IMG/VR virus record: IMGVR_UViG_3300032315_000979
Span: 1-64,000 of that record
Strand: one strand, 5' to 3'
Source of the DNA: a virus
DNA: 64,000 bases
Below the pieces are notes generated by a model. The model searched no databases. It saw nothing but the letters and a program-made list of their open reading frames with translations, and was not told the DNA's origin. Made by a program: the position numbers and the translations under genes. This document shows, one piece after another, positions 7,731 through 13,540 of the stretch (the first letter of the stretch is position 1; every line of letters begins with the position of its first letter).

Positions 7731-7778
7731 AGGTATTGGTTTATCTAAAAGTTTAGATAAATCATTACCTATTTTTTT
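7731..7778 (+). terminator. Intrinsic terminator
   Basis: A 19-bp stem with one T-T mismatch (7731-7749 with 7752-7770) around a 2-nt loop, followed by A and seven Ts. Ends transcription from the left arm or the 7471 gene. Confidence 0.85.
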
Positions 7779-7914
7779 ATACGCACTCCATGTAATATTA
7801 CAAGGGCGTATTATTACAATGGTGTGTAATATTACAGGGCAACAAACGGATAAAAAAATGGGTAAAACAATAGATCACTGATCTAATATTTTTCAGGTTA
7901 ATTTTTGGGCAAGG

Positions 7915-7943
7915 TTGGTTTTCATTGGATTAGACGATAGAAT
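7915..7943 (+). promoter_or_regulatory. Promoter for the 8022 gene
   Basis: TTGGTT (7915-7920) and TAGAAT (7938-7943) with 17-bp spacing, about 75 nt before the TTG start. Confidence 0.5.
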
Positions 7944-8021
7944 GGTTAACGAAATGAGAGATTAATTTCTCAAATAAATAAATAATCAAATAAACAATTA
8001 AACAAAGAATAGGACAAAACA

Positions 8022-8357
8022 TTGGAACAAGAAATGCAATTTGAATTTATTAACGAAAATGAAATGGAATTCGCTAAGAGAGGGCGTAAATCTAATCTTG
8101 ACGAAAAGTTTGTTAATTCAGTTAAAGAAATGATCAAAAAAAATGATTCGGTTGCGAAAAAGCAATTTGTTATCATTTCAAGTTTGGCAATTCCTTCGGA
8201 TTTGACTGACATTAAGGATATCAAAAACTATAAGGCTAAAGTTGCAGCAATGCTTCGTACATTGGCTAAGAATTTGGGTTATGGTTCAGAAATCCGTTGG
8301 CATAAGGAAACAGTTCCAGCTATTCGTTTTACTTCAGTTAAGGGTAAAACTAAATAA
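8022..8357 (+). CDS. Family A RGRKS protein, copy 1
   Basis: The TTG at 8022 is preferred because AGGA lies 7 nt upstream; ATG 8034 would be 19 nt away. It shares with the 8828 and 9692 products an acidic start (FEFINENEMEF), an RGRKS motif at about residues 23-27, a basic helix and a C-terminal beta part ending in a basic tail. RGR motifs insert into the minor groove in AT-hooks and in the actinobacterial silencer Lsr2, where RGR is also followed by a short helix. A DNA-binding role at the TAA-NN-TTA sites around it is inferred. This copy is rightward, the other two leftward. Confidence 0.75.
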   Translation: MEQEMQFEFINENEMEFAKRGRKSNLDEKFVNSVKEMIKKNDSVAKKQFVIISSLAIPSDLTDIKDIKNYKAKVAAMLRTLAKNLGYGSEIRWHKETVPAIRFTSVKGKTK

Positions 8358-8385
8358 ATAGCTAAAACTATAGTCTCTCATTTCA

Positions 8386-8420
8386 ATAAGGCTTAGGGTA
8401 AAACCTAAGCCTTATTTTTT
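8386..8420 (+). terminator. Terminator of the 8022 gene
   Basis: Perfect 12-bp stem ATAAGGCTTAGG (8386-8397) with 8404-8415, 6-nt loop, then a T tract. Confidence 0.9.
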
Positions 8421-8549
8421 TGTCTAAAAATAAGGTTGTCATAAAGGTTCACATAAAGATTTGAATTAGAATTCGGAATTGGATTTGGTCTAATGTAAAG
8501 ATACAGATAAGCATACTCAATTAGATAAAGGTTTCGTGTAATATTACAT

Positions 8550-8585
8550 GGGTGTAATTTTTTGAATAGACCAAAAATTACACCC
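8550..8585. repeat. Long hairpin 1
   Basis: GGGTGTAATTTTT (8550-8562) pairs perfectly with 8573-8585; loop TGAATAGACC. First member of the hairpin family; a TAA-NN-TTA site lies on either side. Confidence 0.85.
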
Positions 8586-8666
8586 GCCCGCTGTAATATT
8601 ACAGGAAAGCCAGGCAGCTTCTGTAACTTTACAGCCGTGTAACATTAGGGTAGGCAAAAAAAATAT

Positions 8667-8751
8667 CCCCAACAAGCGGGGTTATTCAGACAACGCTGTA
8701 ATCAGTATGCCTACTGTTACAGGGCTGGAATATTATGCCCGCTTGCTGGGG
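8667..8751. repeat. Nested inverted repeats
   Basis: CCCCAACAAGCGGG (8667-8680) pairs 13 of 14 with 8738-8751. Inside, CTGTAA (8696-8701) pairs with 8717-8722 and CAGTA with TACTG around loop TGCC. Lies downstream of the leftward 8828 gene, so it could be its terminator; it also resembles a cruciform. Confidence 0.7.
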
Positions 8752-8827
8752 TTCTGTTGCCAAGCGTAATTTTAGACGCTCCGTACTTACCGTCAGACGC
8801 TCAGAGTTGAGTTACTATGGTGTAACT

Positions 8828-9124
8828 TTACTTGCGCTTTTCGGTGCGAACCACTTGCGGTACGCCTGATGACGACCACATGATGGTTACTGTAACATTA
8901 GCCTGCTTGCTAGCAGAACGGATAATAGCACCGTAACGGGCTTTATCAGTCTTTGCTTTGGCAGACTTCATGTCAACCGAAAAGGAAGTCAACTTGAGCG
9001 CTTGCTTTGGTGTAAGTTTACGCAACGCCTCAACAAGTTGAGGCGGGACGGTTGACTTACGACCACGGCTAGTAAACTCAAGTTCGTTTTCACCAATGAA
9101 CTCAAACGAGAAATCGTCAGCCAT
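8828..9124 (-). CDS. Family A RGRKS protein, copy 2
   Basis: 98 aa with the acidic start FSFEFIGENELEF, then RGRKS at residues 19-23, VPPQLVEAL, and a C-terminal beta part with IIRSASKQANV, SSGVPQVVR and a KRK end. Closely related to the 9692 product and more distantly to 8022. The stop codon lies in GTAAAGTTAC and a GTAACTAA element touches the start codon. Likely a DNA-binding protein, by analogy with the Lsr2 RGR loop. Base composition is much more GC-rich than in the 8022 copy. Confidence 0.75.
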   Translation of the reverse strand: MADDFSFEFIGENELEFTSRGRKSTVPPQLVEALRKLTPKQALKLTSFSVDMKSAKAKTDKARYGAIIRSASKQANVTVTIMWSSSGVPQVVRTEKRK

Positions 9125-9233
9125 TAGTTACATCCTTGTAAGTTTTGGTTGGCAATAACACTATGCCTAGTGTTACCTCGGTGTAATTTTTGGAAGGTAC
9201 ACCACCTACCCATCCCCAACTTTGGTGCGGACA

Positions 9234-9279
9234 CCGTGAGCCTACAAGTCTAAAATTACCGACTTGCCGTACCTCACGG
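9234..9279. repeat. Hairpin presenting the motif in its loop
   Basis: CCGTGAG (9234-9240) pairs with 9273-9279, and CAAGTC (9245-9250) with GACTTG (9261-9266). The apical loop is TAAAATTACC, a TAA-NN-TTA site. It would be exposed single-stranded in RNA. Confidence 0.6.
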
Positions 9280-9522
9280 CTGGGGTCAACCGCTAACCAA
9301 AAGTGTAGCCAAACCCAAACCCAAAAACTCAGCATTTCTAATATTACAGAACTTTTTTTCGGGTCTATTTGGGGACATAATCCCCTAAAGTTACATCTAA
9401 TGTTACAGAAGCTTATACCGTAAAGATAAAGGTCTAGAATTACATTCCTGTAAAGTTACAGAGAGCCCAGGCGGTGTTCCGTAATGTTACTAAAAATAGT
9501 GAGAGCTCCTGTAATATTACAA

Positions 9523-9560
9523 CGGGTGTAACTTTTAGTGGAGAGCAAAAGTTACACCCG
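9523..9560. repeat. Long hairpin 2
   Basis: CGGGTGTAACTTTT (9523-9536) pairs perfectly with 9547-9560; loop AGTGGAGAGC. A TAA-NN-TTA palindrome follows directly. Confidence 0.9.
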
Positions 9561-9632
9561 CTCGCCTGTAATATTACACGGACTTTGGGCAAAAAAAATT
9601 ACAACCATGTAATTTTACTACTGTGTAATAAT

Positions 9633-9672
9633 AGAGAGCCTGTCTCGCAGGGGTTACGAGACAGGCTACTCT
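9633..9672 (-). terminator. Terminator after the leftward 9692 gene
   Basis: AGCCTGTCTCG (9637-9647) pairs perfectly with 9657-9667, with an outer AGAG/CTCT extension. It follows the 9692 stop on the leftward strand. Confidence 0.7.
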
Positions 9673-9691
9673 TACGGGCGTGTAACTTTAG

Positions 9692-9973
9692 TTACTTGCG
9701 CACGATCTGCGGCACGCCATCTGGCGACCAGAGAATTTGCACCTTGACCTTCGCCTGCACACTTGCCGAGCGAATGGTTGCGCCGATCCGAGCCTTGTCG
9801 GTCTTGACCGTTGCTGACTTGACATTGACCTTCAAGGCTGACAAGCGAACGCCCTTGCCCTTTGGCATGTCTTTGATCGCCTGCACGAGTGCTGGTGGAA
9901 CATTAGACTTGCGACCTCGTTGGGTGAATTCCATTGAATTTTCGTCAATGAATTCAAATTCAAACTCTGACAT
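9692..9973 (-). CDS. Family A RGRKS protein, copy 3
   Basis: 93 aa: MSEFEFEFIDENSMEF, RGRKS at residues 20-24, VPPALVQAI, KTDKARIGATIRSASVQA, and SPDGVPQIVRK. About half the residues match the 8828 product, so they arose by duplication. The stop codon is embedded in GTAACTAAAGTTAC. The upstream leader carries a GGC/GCC hairpin with an AATAAC loop like those of two other leftward genes. No TAA-NN-TTA site was noticed inside this gene, unlike its neighbours. Confidence 0.75.
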   Translation of the reverse strand: MSEFEFEFIDENSMEFTQRGRKSNVPPALVQAIKDMPKGKGVRLSALKVNVKSATVKTDKARIGATIRSASVQAKVKVQILWSPDGVPQIVRK

Positions 9974-10438
9974 GGTTTATCCTTAGTGATCTCACCCCGC
10001 AGGGTGTGTCTTGGCGTTATTGCCTTGACATGAATAACGATAAGGCTTAGGGATAAGAATTGCAAGGTAATCAGATCGTAACAATGCCCGCAAACCCAAT
10101 GCCCATATGAGATATATCACCGACATTGTTACAATATGGTTACAACTCTAAAGTTACACGAGAAACTCTAAAATTACATGATCGGGGCTAATGTTACACA
10201 GAGCGGCGAGATCGCCCAGATCGGGGGTCGTAAAGTTACACGAGTGTAAAGTTACATTCTCATAAAGGTGAGATCAGGTAATGTTACATCCATAAAACAT
10301 ACTAAACTAATGATACACACGGGTAATATTACATCTGGTGTAAGTTTTAGTGGAGCGCAAAACTTACACCAGCCCCCAAGCTCTGTAATTTTACAGCCTG
10401 GTAACTTTACTGGTGTGTAACTTTACTCGTGTGTAACT
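9974..10438. other. 465-bp gap with clustered motifs and hairpin 3
   Basis: No gene. About 11 TAA-NN-TTA sites, including four in tandem at 10383-10440, one CATAAA...ACTAAACTAA block at 10290-10310 and hairpin 3. Confidence 0.65.
10335..10372. repeat. Long hairpin 3
   Basis: CTGGTGTAAGTTTT (10335-10348) pairs perfectly with 10359-10372; loop AGTGGAGCGC, nearly the same as in hairpin 2. The inner C of hairpin 2 is G here and its partner has changed to match. Confidence 0.9.
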
Positions 10439-10924
10439 TTACACGAGCCGTTCGCTGTATTCTTGGCTATGCTCTAGAGCCCATGAGAGACCACCCTCTT
10501 TACCATAGACCCAATCGGTCTCCATGTCGGTCTCAATTTCTAAATCGGGCGTAGTGTAGAAATCGTTATAGACAGGCGTATTCTCTATTGCTAAAGTTAC
10601 GGTAGGGTAATTTTCCCTAACCTTGTCAAAGAAATCCCGCACCGCATTATCCCCGATAGATTTCAGCAAGGCTAATTGACAAGCGAAAATGTCGGGCTCT
10701 GTAATTTTAGGCAGGATTAGTTGCCCACCCTTACCCCTACCCGTAGGCAATAAATTACCGTAAATATCGGTAGGGAATACATCTGTCAAAACTTCCTTGA
10801 CTGTAACTTTACGCAGACCAAACCATTTGGCAATATCTGCAGGCGGTACGCCATCATGATACATCTCGCAGATATCATCTACAAGGTCGGCTGTAAGTTT
10901 AGACACTCTCATTTTTGTCTCCAT
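10439..10924 (-). CDS. Helix-turn-helix protein (161 aa)
   Basis: Residues about 8-42 (LTADLVDDICEMYHDGVPPADIAKWFGLRK onward) read as a homeodomain-like helix-turn-helix of the kind found in phage regulators and small terminases. The C-terminal half is acidic. ATG 10924 follows GTAAAATTAC; ATG 10912 with GGAG 7 nt upstream is an alternative. The stop TAA lies in TGTAAAGTTACA. The coding sequence itself holds several TAA-NN-TTA sites. It overlaps the small gene upstream, so the two are coupled. Candidate regulator of this block. Confidence 0.65.
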   Translation of the reverse strand: METKMRVSKLTADLVDDICEMYHDGVPPADIAKWFGLRKVTVKEVLTDVFPTDIYGNLLPTGRGKGGQLILPKITEPDIFACQLALLKSIGDNAVRDFFDKVRENYPTVTLAIENTPVYNDFYTTPDLEIETDMETDWVYGKEGGLSWALEHSQEYSERLV

Positions 10925-11082
10925 GTAATTTTACCCTTGAGCGGGTTTGGTTTGGTTACAGCGTTCAGTAATTTTACAGTAGAGTTTTCACCTTTGGTTA
11001 GTCCTGGCGAAATCTCTTTGTATTCCTTTGGTGTAACTTTAGATAGGCTTTGTAATATTTCTAGTATGTGTCGTAATTTCAT
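10909..11082 (-). CDS. Small hypothetical protein (57 aa), probably leaderless
   Basis: MKLRHILEILQSLSKV..., charged and soluble, ending WRQK. TAGAAT at 11089-11094 lies 6 nt before ATG, so transcription would start at or next to the start codon; there is no ribosome site. The gene overlaps the next start (10924). The coding region carries three TAA-NN-TTA sites. Confidence 0.55.
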   Translation of the reverse strand: MKLRHILEILQSLSKVTPKEYKEISPGLTKGENSTVKLLNAVTKPNPLKGKITWRQK

Positions 11083-11088
11083 AAGCTT

Positions 11089-11130
11089 ATTCTAGCCTAT
11101 TCTCGTGTAATGTTAGAAGTAATTTTAGGC
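11089..11130 (-). promoter_or_regulatory. Composite promoter C
   Basis: Reading leftward: CCTAAAATTAC, then TTCTAACATTACACGA, 8 nt, then TAGAAT as -10. The same block with the same 8-nt gap stands before the 11855 and 12626 genes. The motif pair covers the -35 position, where no normal -35 box is present. Confidence 0.6.
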
Positions 11131-11243
11131 AATTTTTGAGGTATATAAAGGGTAAGTAACATTACTATTACGATAAAACCTGCTCTGTAATATTAGTTTC
11201 ATAAACTTACACTAAACTAATCTTACAAGGGTCTAATGTTACT

Positions 11244-11283
11244 GCGGGCGTAATATTTGGTGAAGCTCAAATATTACGCCCGC
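11244..11283. repeat. Long hairpin 4
   Basis: GCGGGCGTAATATTTG (11244-11259) pairs perfectly with 11268-11283; loop GTGAAGCT. Its stem differs from hairpins 2 and 3 at several places, always with compensating changes. Confidence 0.9.
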
Positions 11284-11323
11284 CTGTAATTTTACAGTCC
11301 TGTAATTTTAGACAGAGACAAAG

Positions 11324-11356
11324 AAAAACCCCTGCGGAGGGCGCAGGGGTTTTCTT
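11324..11356 (-). terminator. Terminator of the 11371-11855 operon
   Basis: AAAACCCCTGCG (11325-11336) pairs with 11342-11353, 5-nt loop. A/T tracts on both sides allow use in both directions; it follows the 11371 stop. Confidence 0.85.
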
Positions 11357-11370
11357 ACTCGCTTGTAAGT

Positions 11371-11613
11371 TTAGAACTCAGTGAGTATGTCCTCAGGCAA
11401 CTCATCAGTGATATCTCGCTCATCGGCATCGTCAATGTCATCGTCTAACACTTGTGCAAAAATTACACTCATGTCAGGGTCATCGCCATTGTTGTTTTTG
11501 ATAGAACGCAATATTTTACCTAGATGCTCAACGCTCTCGGCTTCATACAGAAAACTATCTGCCCATTCTGCATCGCCTTGCTCAAATTGCCAAGATACTT
11601 CGTAAGTGTTCAT
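11371..11613 (-). CDS. Acidic hypothetical protein (80 aa)
   Basis: Strongly acidic (Asp-rich DDDIDDADERD near the end), beginning MNTYEVSWQFEQGD. Acidic small phage proteins are often DNA mimics or inhibitors, but nothing here proves that. The start is preceded by GGGAGTAAAATTAC, so a TAA-NN-TTA site fills the space between ribosome site and ATG; the stop TAA is also inside a site. Confidence 0.65.
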   Translation of the reverse strand: MNTYEVSWQFEQGDAEWADSFLYEAESVEHLGKILRSIKNNNGDDPDMSVIFAQVLDDDIDDADERDITDELPEDILTEF

Positions 11614-11630
11614 GTAATTTTACTCCCTTG

Positions 11631-11855
11631 TTATTTTTGGGTCTCGCCCAAGATTTGTGAAAATGAATGTTCGCTATCTTCAATTTGTGTTGTTGTGTTT
11701 AGGACACCACAAAACTTACACACGGCATGGATTTGGGTAATTGTAAACTTACCATGCTGTACTTCTACGGAATTGCTACCGATGAATGAATACTCATGCG
11801 GTAGGTTATCCCGATAATTTATGCGGTTCCTAATCTTACAAGTGAGATATGACAT
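11631..11855 (-). CDS. Small protein with a CKFC knuckle (74 aa)
   Basis: Residues about 46-50 read CKFCG with another Cys near residue 6 and His residues nearby, a possible zinc site. First gene of an operon with 11371 (17-nt gap). A TGTAACTTTAC site touches the start codon; upstream is a GGC/GCC hairpin with an AATAAT loop and composite promoter A. Confidence 0.6.
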   Translation of the reverse strand: MSYLTCKIRNRINYRDNLPHEYSFIGSNSVEVQHGKFTITQIHAVCKFCGVLNTTTQIEDSEHSFSQILGETQK

Positions 11856-11885
11856 TGTGTAACTTTACCCTTCGGTCTAATGGCT

Positions 11886-11947
11886 GGCATTATTGCCAAC
11901 ACAAACATCGTAGCAAATTTTCGTGTAATAGTAGAGGTAATTTTAGA
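11886..11947 (-). promoter_or_regulatory. Composite promoter A with leader hairpin
   Basis: Leftward: TCTAAAATTAC, then CTCTACTATTACACGA, 8 nt, then TACGAT (11907-11912). The transcript would start with a leader holding a short GGC/GCC hairpin just before GAAGGG. Same layout as promoter B. Confidence 0.6.
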
Positions 11948-12029
11948 TTATTTTTTAGTCAAAAAGCGGTAAGTAATTTTACGATCATAAACATATATTA
12001 AACTAAAGTTACAGCTCCCTAATGTTACA

Positions 12030-12069
12030 GCAGGTGTAACTTTTGGAAGAGCGCAAAAGTTACACCTGC
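12030..12069. repeat. Long hairpin 5
   Basis: GCAGGTGTAACTTTTG (12030-12045) pairs perfectly with 12054-12069; loop GAAGAGCG. Confidence 0.9.
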
Positions 12070-12106
12070 CTGTAATTTTACAGCCGTGTAATTTTAGACC
12101 AGGCAA

Positions 12107-12141
12107 AGAAAAAGCCCCCGCTTTTGGCGGGGGCTTTTCTT
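12107..12141 (-). terminator. Terminator of the 12156-12626 operon
   Basis: AAAAGCCCCCGC (12110-12121) pairs with 12127-12138 around TTTTG. Follows the leftward stop at 12156. Confidence 0.9.
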
Positions 12142-12155
12142 ACTTGCTTGTAACT

Positions 12156-12248
12156 TTAGTCTCGCTCAAAGTACCAAGCAAGTGCTACGGGGATAATTAT
12201 CCATGACCAAAGAATTACAACCCCGTAGATGATTTTGATGATGCTCAT
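12156..12248 (-). CDS. Membrane microprotein (30 aa)
   Basis: ATG 12248 follows GGGAGTAAAATTAC, the same start context as 11371. The product begins MSIIKIIYG, is one hydrophobic helix with three Trp and ends YFERD. The stop TAA lies inside CTAAAGTTAC. The bracketing by motifs, as for every neighbour, is strong support that this very short frame is real. Confidence 0.6.
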   Translation of the reverse strand: MSIIKIIYGVVILWSWIIIPVALAWYFERD

Positions 12249-12269
12249 GTAATTTTACTCCCTTGTAAT

Positions 12270-12626
12270 TTATGAATTGGCTAATTCTGCGATTAGTTGG
12301 CGAAATGCGTCAGTTGGCAAAGACAAGTCCTGCCCGACAATGTGCGAAACTTTTTCGCTCATGCGGTCAAGGCTAATCACTAGGTCAAGTGAATTGATTA
12401 ATACGGTGGATACCCAGTCACGATTATCCATAGGCATATCGTCTGCTGTAACTTTACCCTCCAGTAATTTTGCAAGGTTGGTAACGCTATCGGCATAGTC
12501 GCAACCGTCAGTCACATAGTCAAAGTCAATTTCCAGTATGTCAAAAGTTACAGTAGTGAAAATTTCTGTAACGGTGCAAAGGCTCTCATTTAGGTAGAGC
12601 ATTTTCTTTTGGAATTCGGTGGTCAT
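12270..12626 (-). CDS. Hypothetical acidic helical protein (118 aa)
   Basis: Acidic, mostly helical, no recognised motif. ATG is preceded by GAAGGGTAAAATTAC; the stop is in TAAATTAC. Internal sites include GGGTAAAGTTAC. It heads an operon with the 30-aa membrane gene, 21 nt apart. Confidence 0.65.
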   Translation of the reverse strand: MTTEFQKKMLYLNESLCTVTEIFTTVTFDILEIDFDYVTDGCDYADSVTNLAKLLEGKVTADDMPMDNRDWVSTVLINSLDLVISLDRMSEKVSHIVGQDLSLPTDAFRQLIAELANS

Positions 12627-12651
12627 GTAATTTTACCCTTCGGATTATTGG

Positions 12652-12714
12652 TCGGCATTATTACCGACACAAACAGCATATCAAATCCTCGTGTAATAAT
12701 AGAGGTAATTTTAG
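12652..12714 (-). promoter_or_regulatory. Composite promoter B with leader hairpin
   Basis: Leftward: CCTAAAATTAC, then CTCTATTATTACACGA, 8 nt, then TATGCT (12675-12680). A CGG/CCG hairpin with an AATAAT loop precedes CCGAAGGG. Nearly the same as promoter A over more than 70 nt although the genes differ. Confidence 0.6.
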
Positions 12715-12830
12715 GCTATTTTTGAGCCTATTTTCGGGGTTGGTAAGATTAGATTTCGTAAAGTTACAAGCTTCTAAAGTTACAAGTAGAAATATGTACT
12801 CCACATAAAGGTAGAGTGTCTAATATTACA

Positions 12831-12870
12831 GCAGGTGTAAGTTTAGCATAGCGCCTAAACTTACACCTGC
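12831..12870. repeat. Long hairpin 6
   Basis: GCAGGTGTAAGTTTAG (12831-12846) pairs perfectly with 12855-12870; loop CATAGCGC. Both arms contain a full TAA-NN-TTA site. Confidence 0.9.
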
Positions 12871-13084
12871 CTGACTGCCTCATAAAGATTTACTAAACTA
12901 ATATTACAGCACAGTAACATACACAGTGGTGTAATGTTACACGGTATACCATGTATGCCCATGTAATATTAGAGTGAATAATTATGCAAGGTAATGCATA
13001 ACTAATTAGTTGCGCCTGGTCTTACATGGTGGTAGTATTTGGTTGTTGGGCAATTCCGCTCAACCAGTAATGAAAGGTAGTCCA

Positions 13085-13540
13085 ATGGCTACAAGTAAGG
13101 CGAAAGCCAAAGTGTCGGTGAAAGTTGCAGTGTCGGCTACTGCAAATAAGGTAGACAAAGCCCGTACCACTAATGCCCGCAAAGGCGTAAAGCAACACTA
13201 TTCCGATAGCAAAGCCGTTGCGTTCTGGCAACTCTTAGCGTTGGTAGTCAAGTCACCACTAATCGCAAAGGACTTGCGTGTTGCAACTAAGAACAACGCT
13301 CAAGCCCGTAGGCAATGGTGCATAGACAATGGTGCAGTAGTGGTATCTCGTGCAGATGTCACACACAAGGTACAAGGCGATAGACCAGACAATGCAGTGA
13401 GGGCAAGACTTATCTCACTTGCCAAAGTAGACGCAAGCGCAAAGCGTGTCGGCTATATCCGTGTGCTAGACGCATACACTGCAAGTCGTAATCCAAAGCA
13501 TGCAGACATAGACAAGGTATATCTATATCGCATTGCGTAA
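13085..13540 (+). CDS. Family B basic protein, copy 1
   Basis: ATG 13085 is chosen because GAAAGG lies 9-14 nt upstream and because MATSKAKAK matches the start of copy 2. 151 aa with a Lys/Ala-rich histone-like tail (residues 1-40) and a C-terminal domain sharing KDLRVATKNNAQARR, RPDNAVRAR and VGYIRVLDAYTA with the 13949 product. Probably binds DNA or RNA. It faces copy 2 across a highly structured GC-rich gap. Confidence 0.75.
   Translation: MATSKAKAKVSVKVAVSATANKVDKARTTNARKGVKQHYSDSKAVAFWQLLALVVKSPLIAKDLRVATKNNAQARRQWCIDNGAVVVSRADVTHKVQGDRPDNAVRARLISLAKVDASAKRVGYIRVLDAYTASRNPKHADIDKVYLYRIA

Larger units (their letters stand above)
7630..8021. other. 392-bp gap: structured RNA candidate, terminator, first TAA-NN-TTA motifs, promoter
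   Basis: No gene. It holds an AGGTCT/AGACCT stem enclosing a CTAATG/CATTAG hairpin (about 7646-7697), a strong terminator (7731-7778), two copies of the 12-base palindrome TGTAATATTACA near 7794 and 7833, a 13-bp palindrome AGATCA-C-TGATCT near 7871 and a promoter at 7915-7943. Confidence 0.6.
8358..8827. other. 470-bp gap with terminator, hairpin 1 and nested inverted repeats
   Basis: No gene. Contains the terminator at 8386-8420, hairpin 1 (8550-8585), four TAA-NN-TTA sites and the large nested inverted repeat at 8667-8751. Confidence 0.7.
9125..9691. other. 567-bp gap packed with TAA-NN-TTA sites and hairpins
   Basis: No convincing gene; a 72-codon leftward frame here runs into the 8828 start and is low-complexity. 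Holds about ten TAA-NN-TTA sites, a TAACACTA/TAGTGTTA hairpin near 9160-9180, the hairpin at 9234-9279, hairpin 2 and a terminator. Confidence 0.6.
11083..11370. other. 288-bp gap with promoter C, hairpin 4 and a terminator
   Basis: No gene. Contains the composite promoter, a CATAAA...ACTAAACTAA block at 11199-11219, hairpin 4, two tandem TAA-NN-TTA sites at about 11285-11312 and the terminator of the 11371 gene. Confidence 0.65.
11856..12155. other. 300-bp gap with promoter A, hairpin 5 and a terminator
   Basis: No gene. Contains promoter A, a CATAAA...TTAAACTAA block at 11989-12009, hairpin 5, tandem TAA-NN-TTA sites at 12069-12100 and the terminator of the 12156-12626 operon. Same element order as the 11083-11370 gap. 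Confidence 0.7.
12627..13084. other. 458-bp gap with promoter B and hairpin 6
   Basis: No gene; the frame from 13010 that runs into family B copy 1 lacks a ribosome site before 13085. About ten TAA-NN-TTA sites, hairpin 6 and a CATAAA...ACTAAACTAA block at 12881-12900. Confidence 0.6.

Noticed and set aside
9117-9335. 72-codon leftward ORF
   Set aside because: Overlaps the 8828 start region, is Trp/Val-biased and has no ribosome site.
8550-12870. Integron attC sites
   Set aside because: The hairpins carry GTTACAC-type arms, not the GTTRRRY/RYYYAAC core boxes, and no integrase is visible.
8500-13000. CRISPR array
   Set aside because: Repeats are short palindromes at irregular spacing, also inside genes; there are no unit spacers and no cas genes.
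13010-13084. Longer start for family B copy 1
   Set aside because: No ribosome site and no match to copy 2 before MATSK at 13085.
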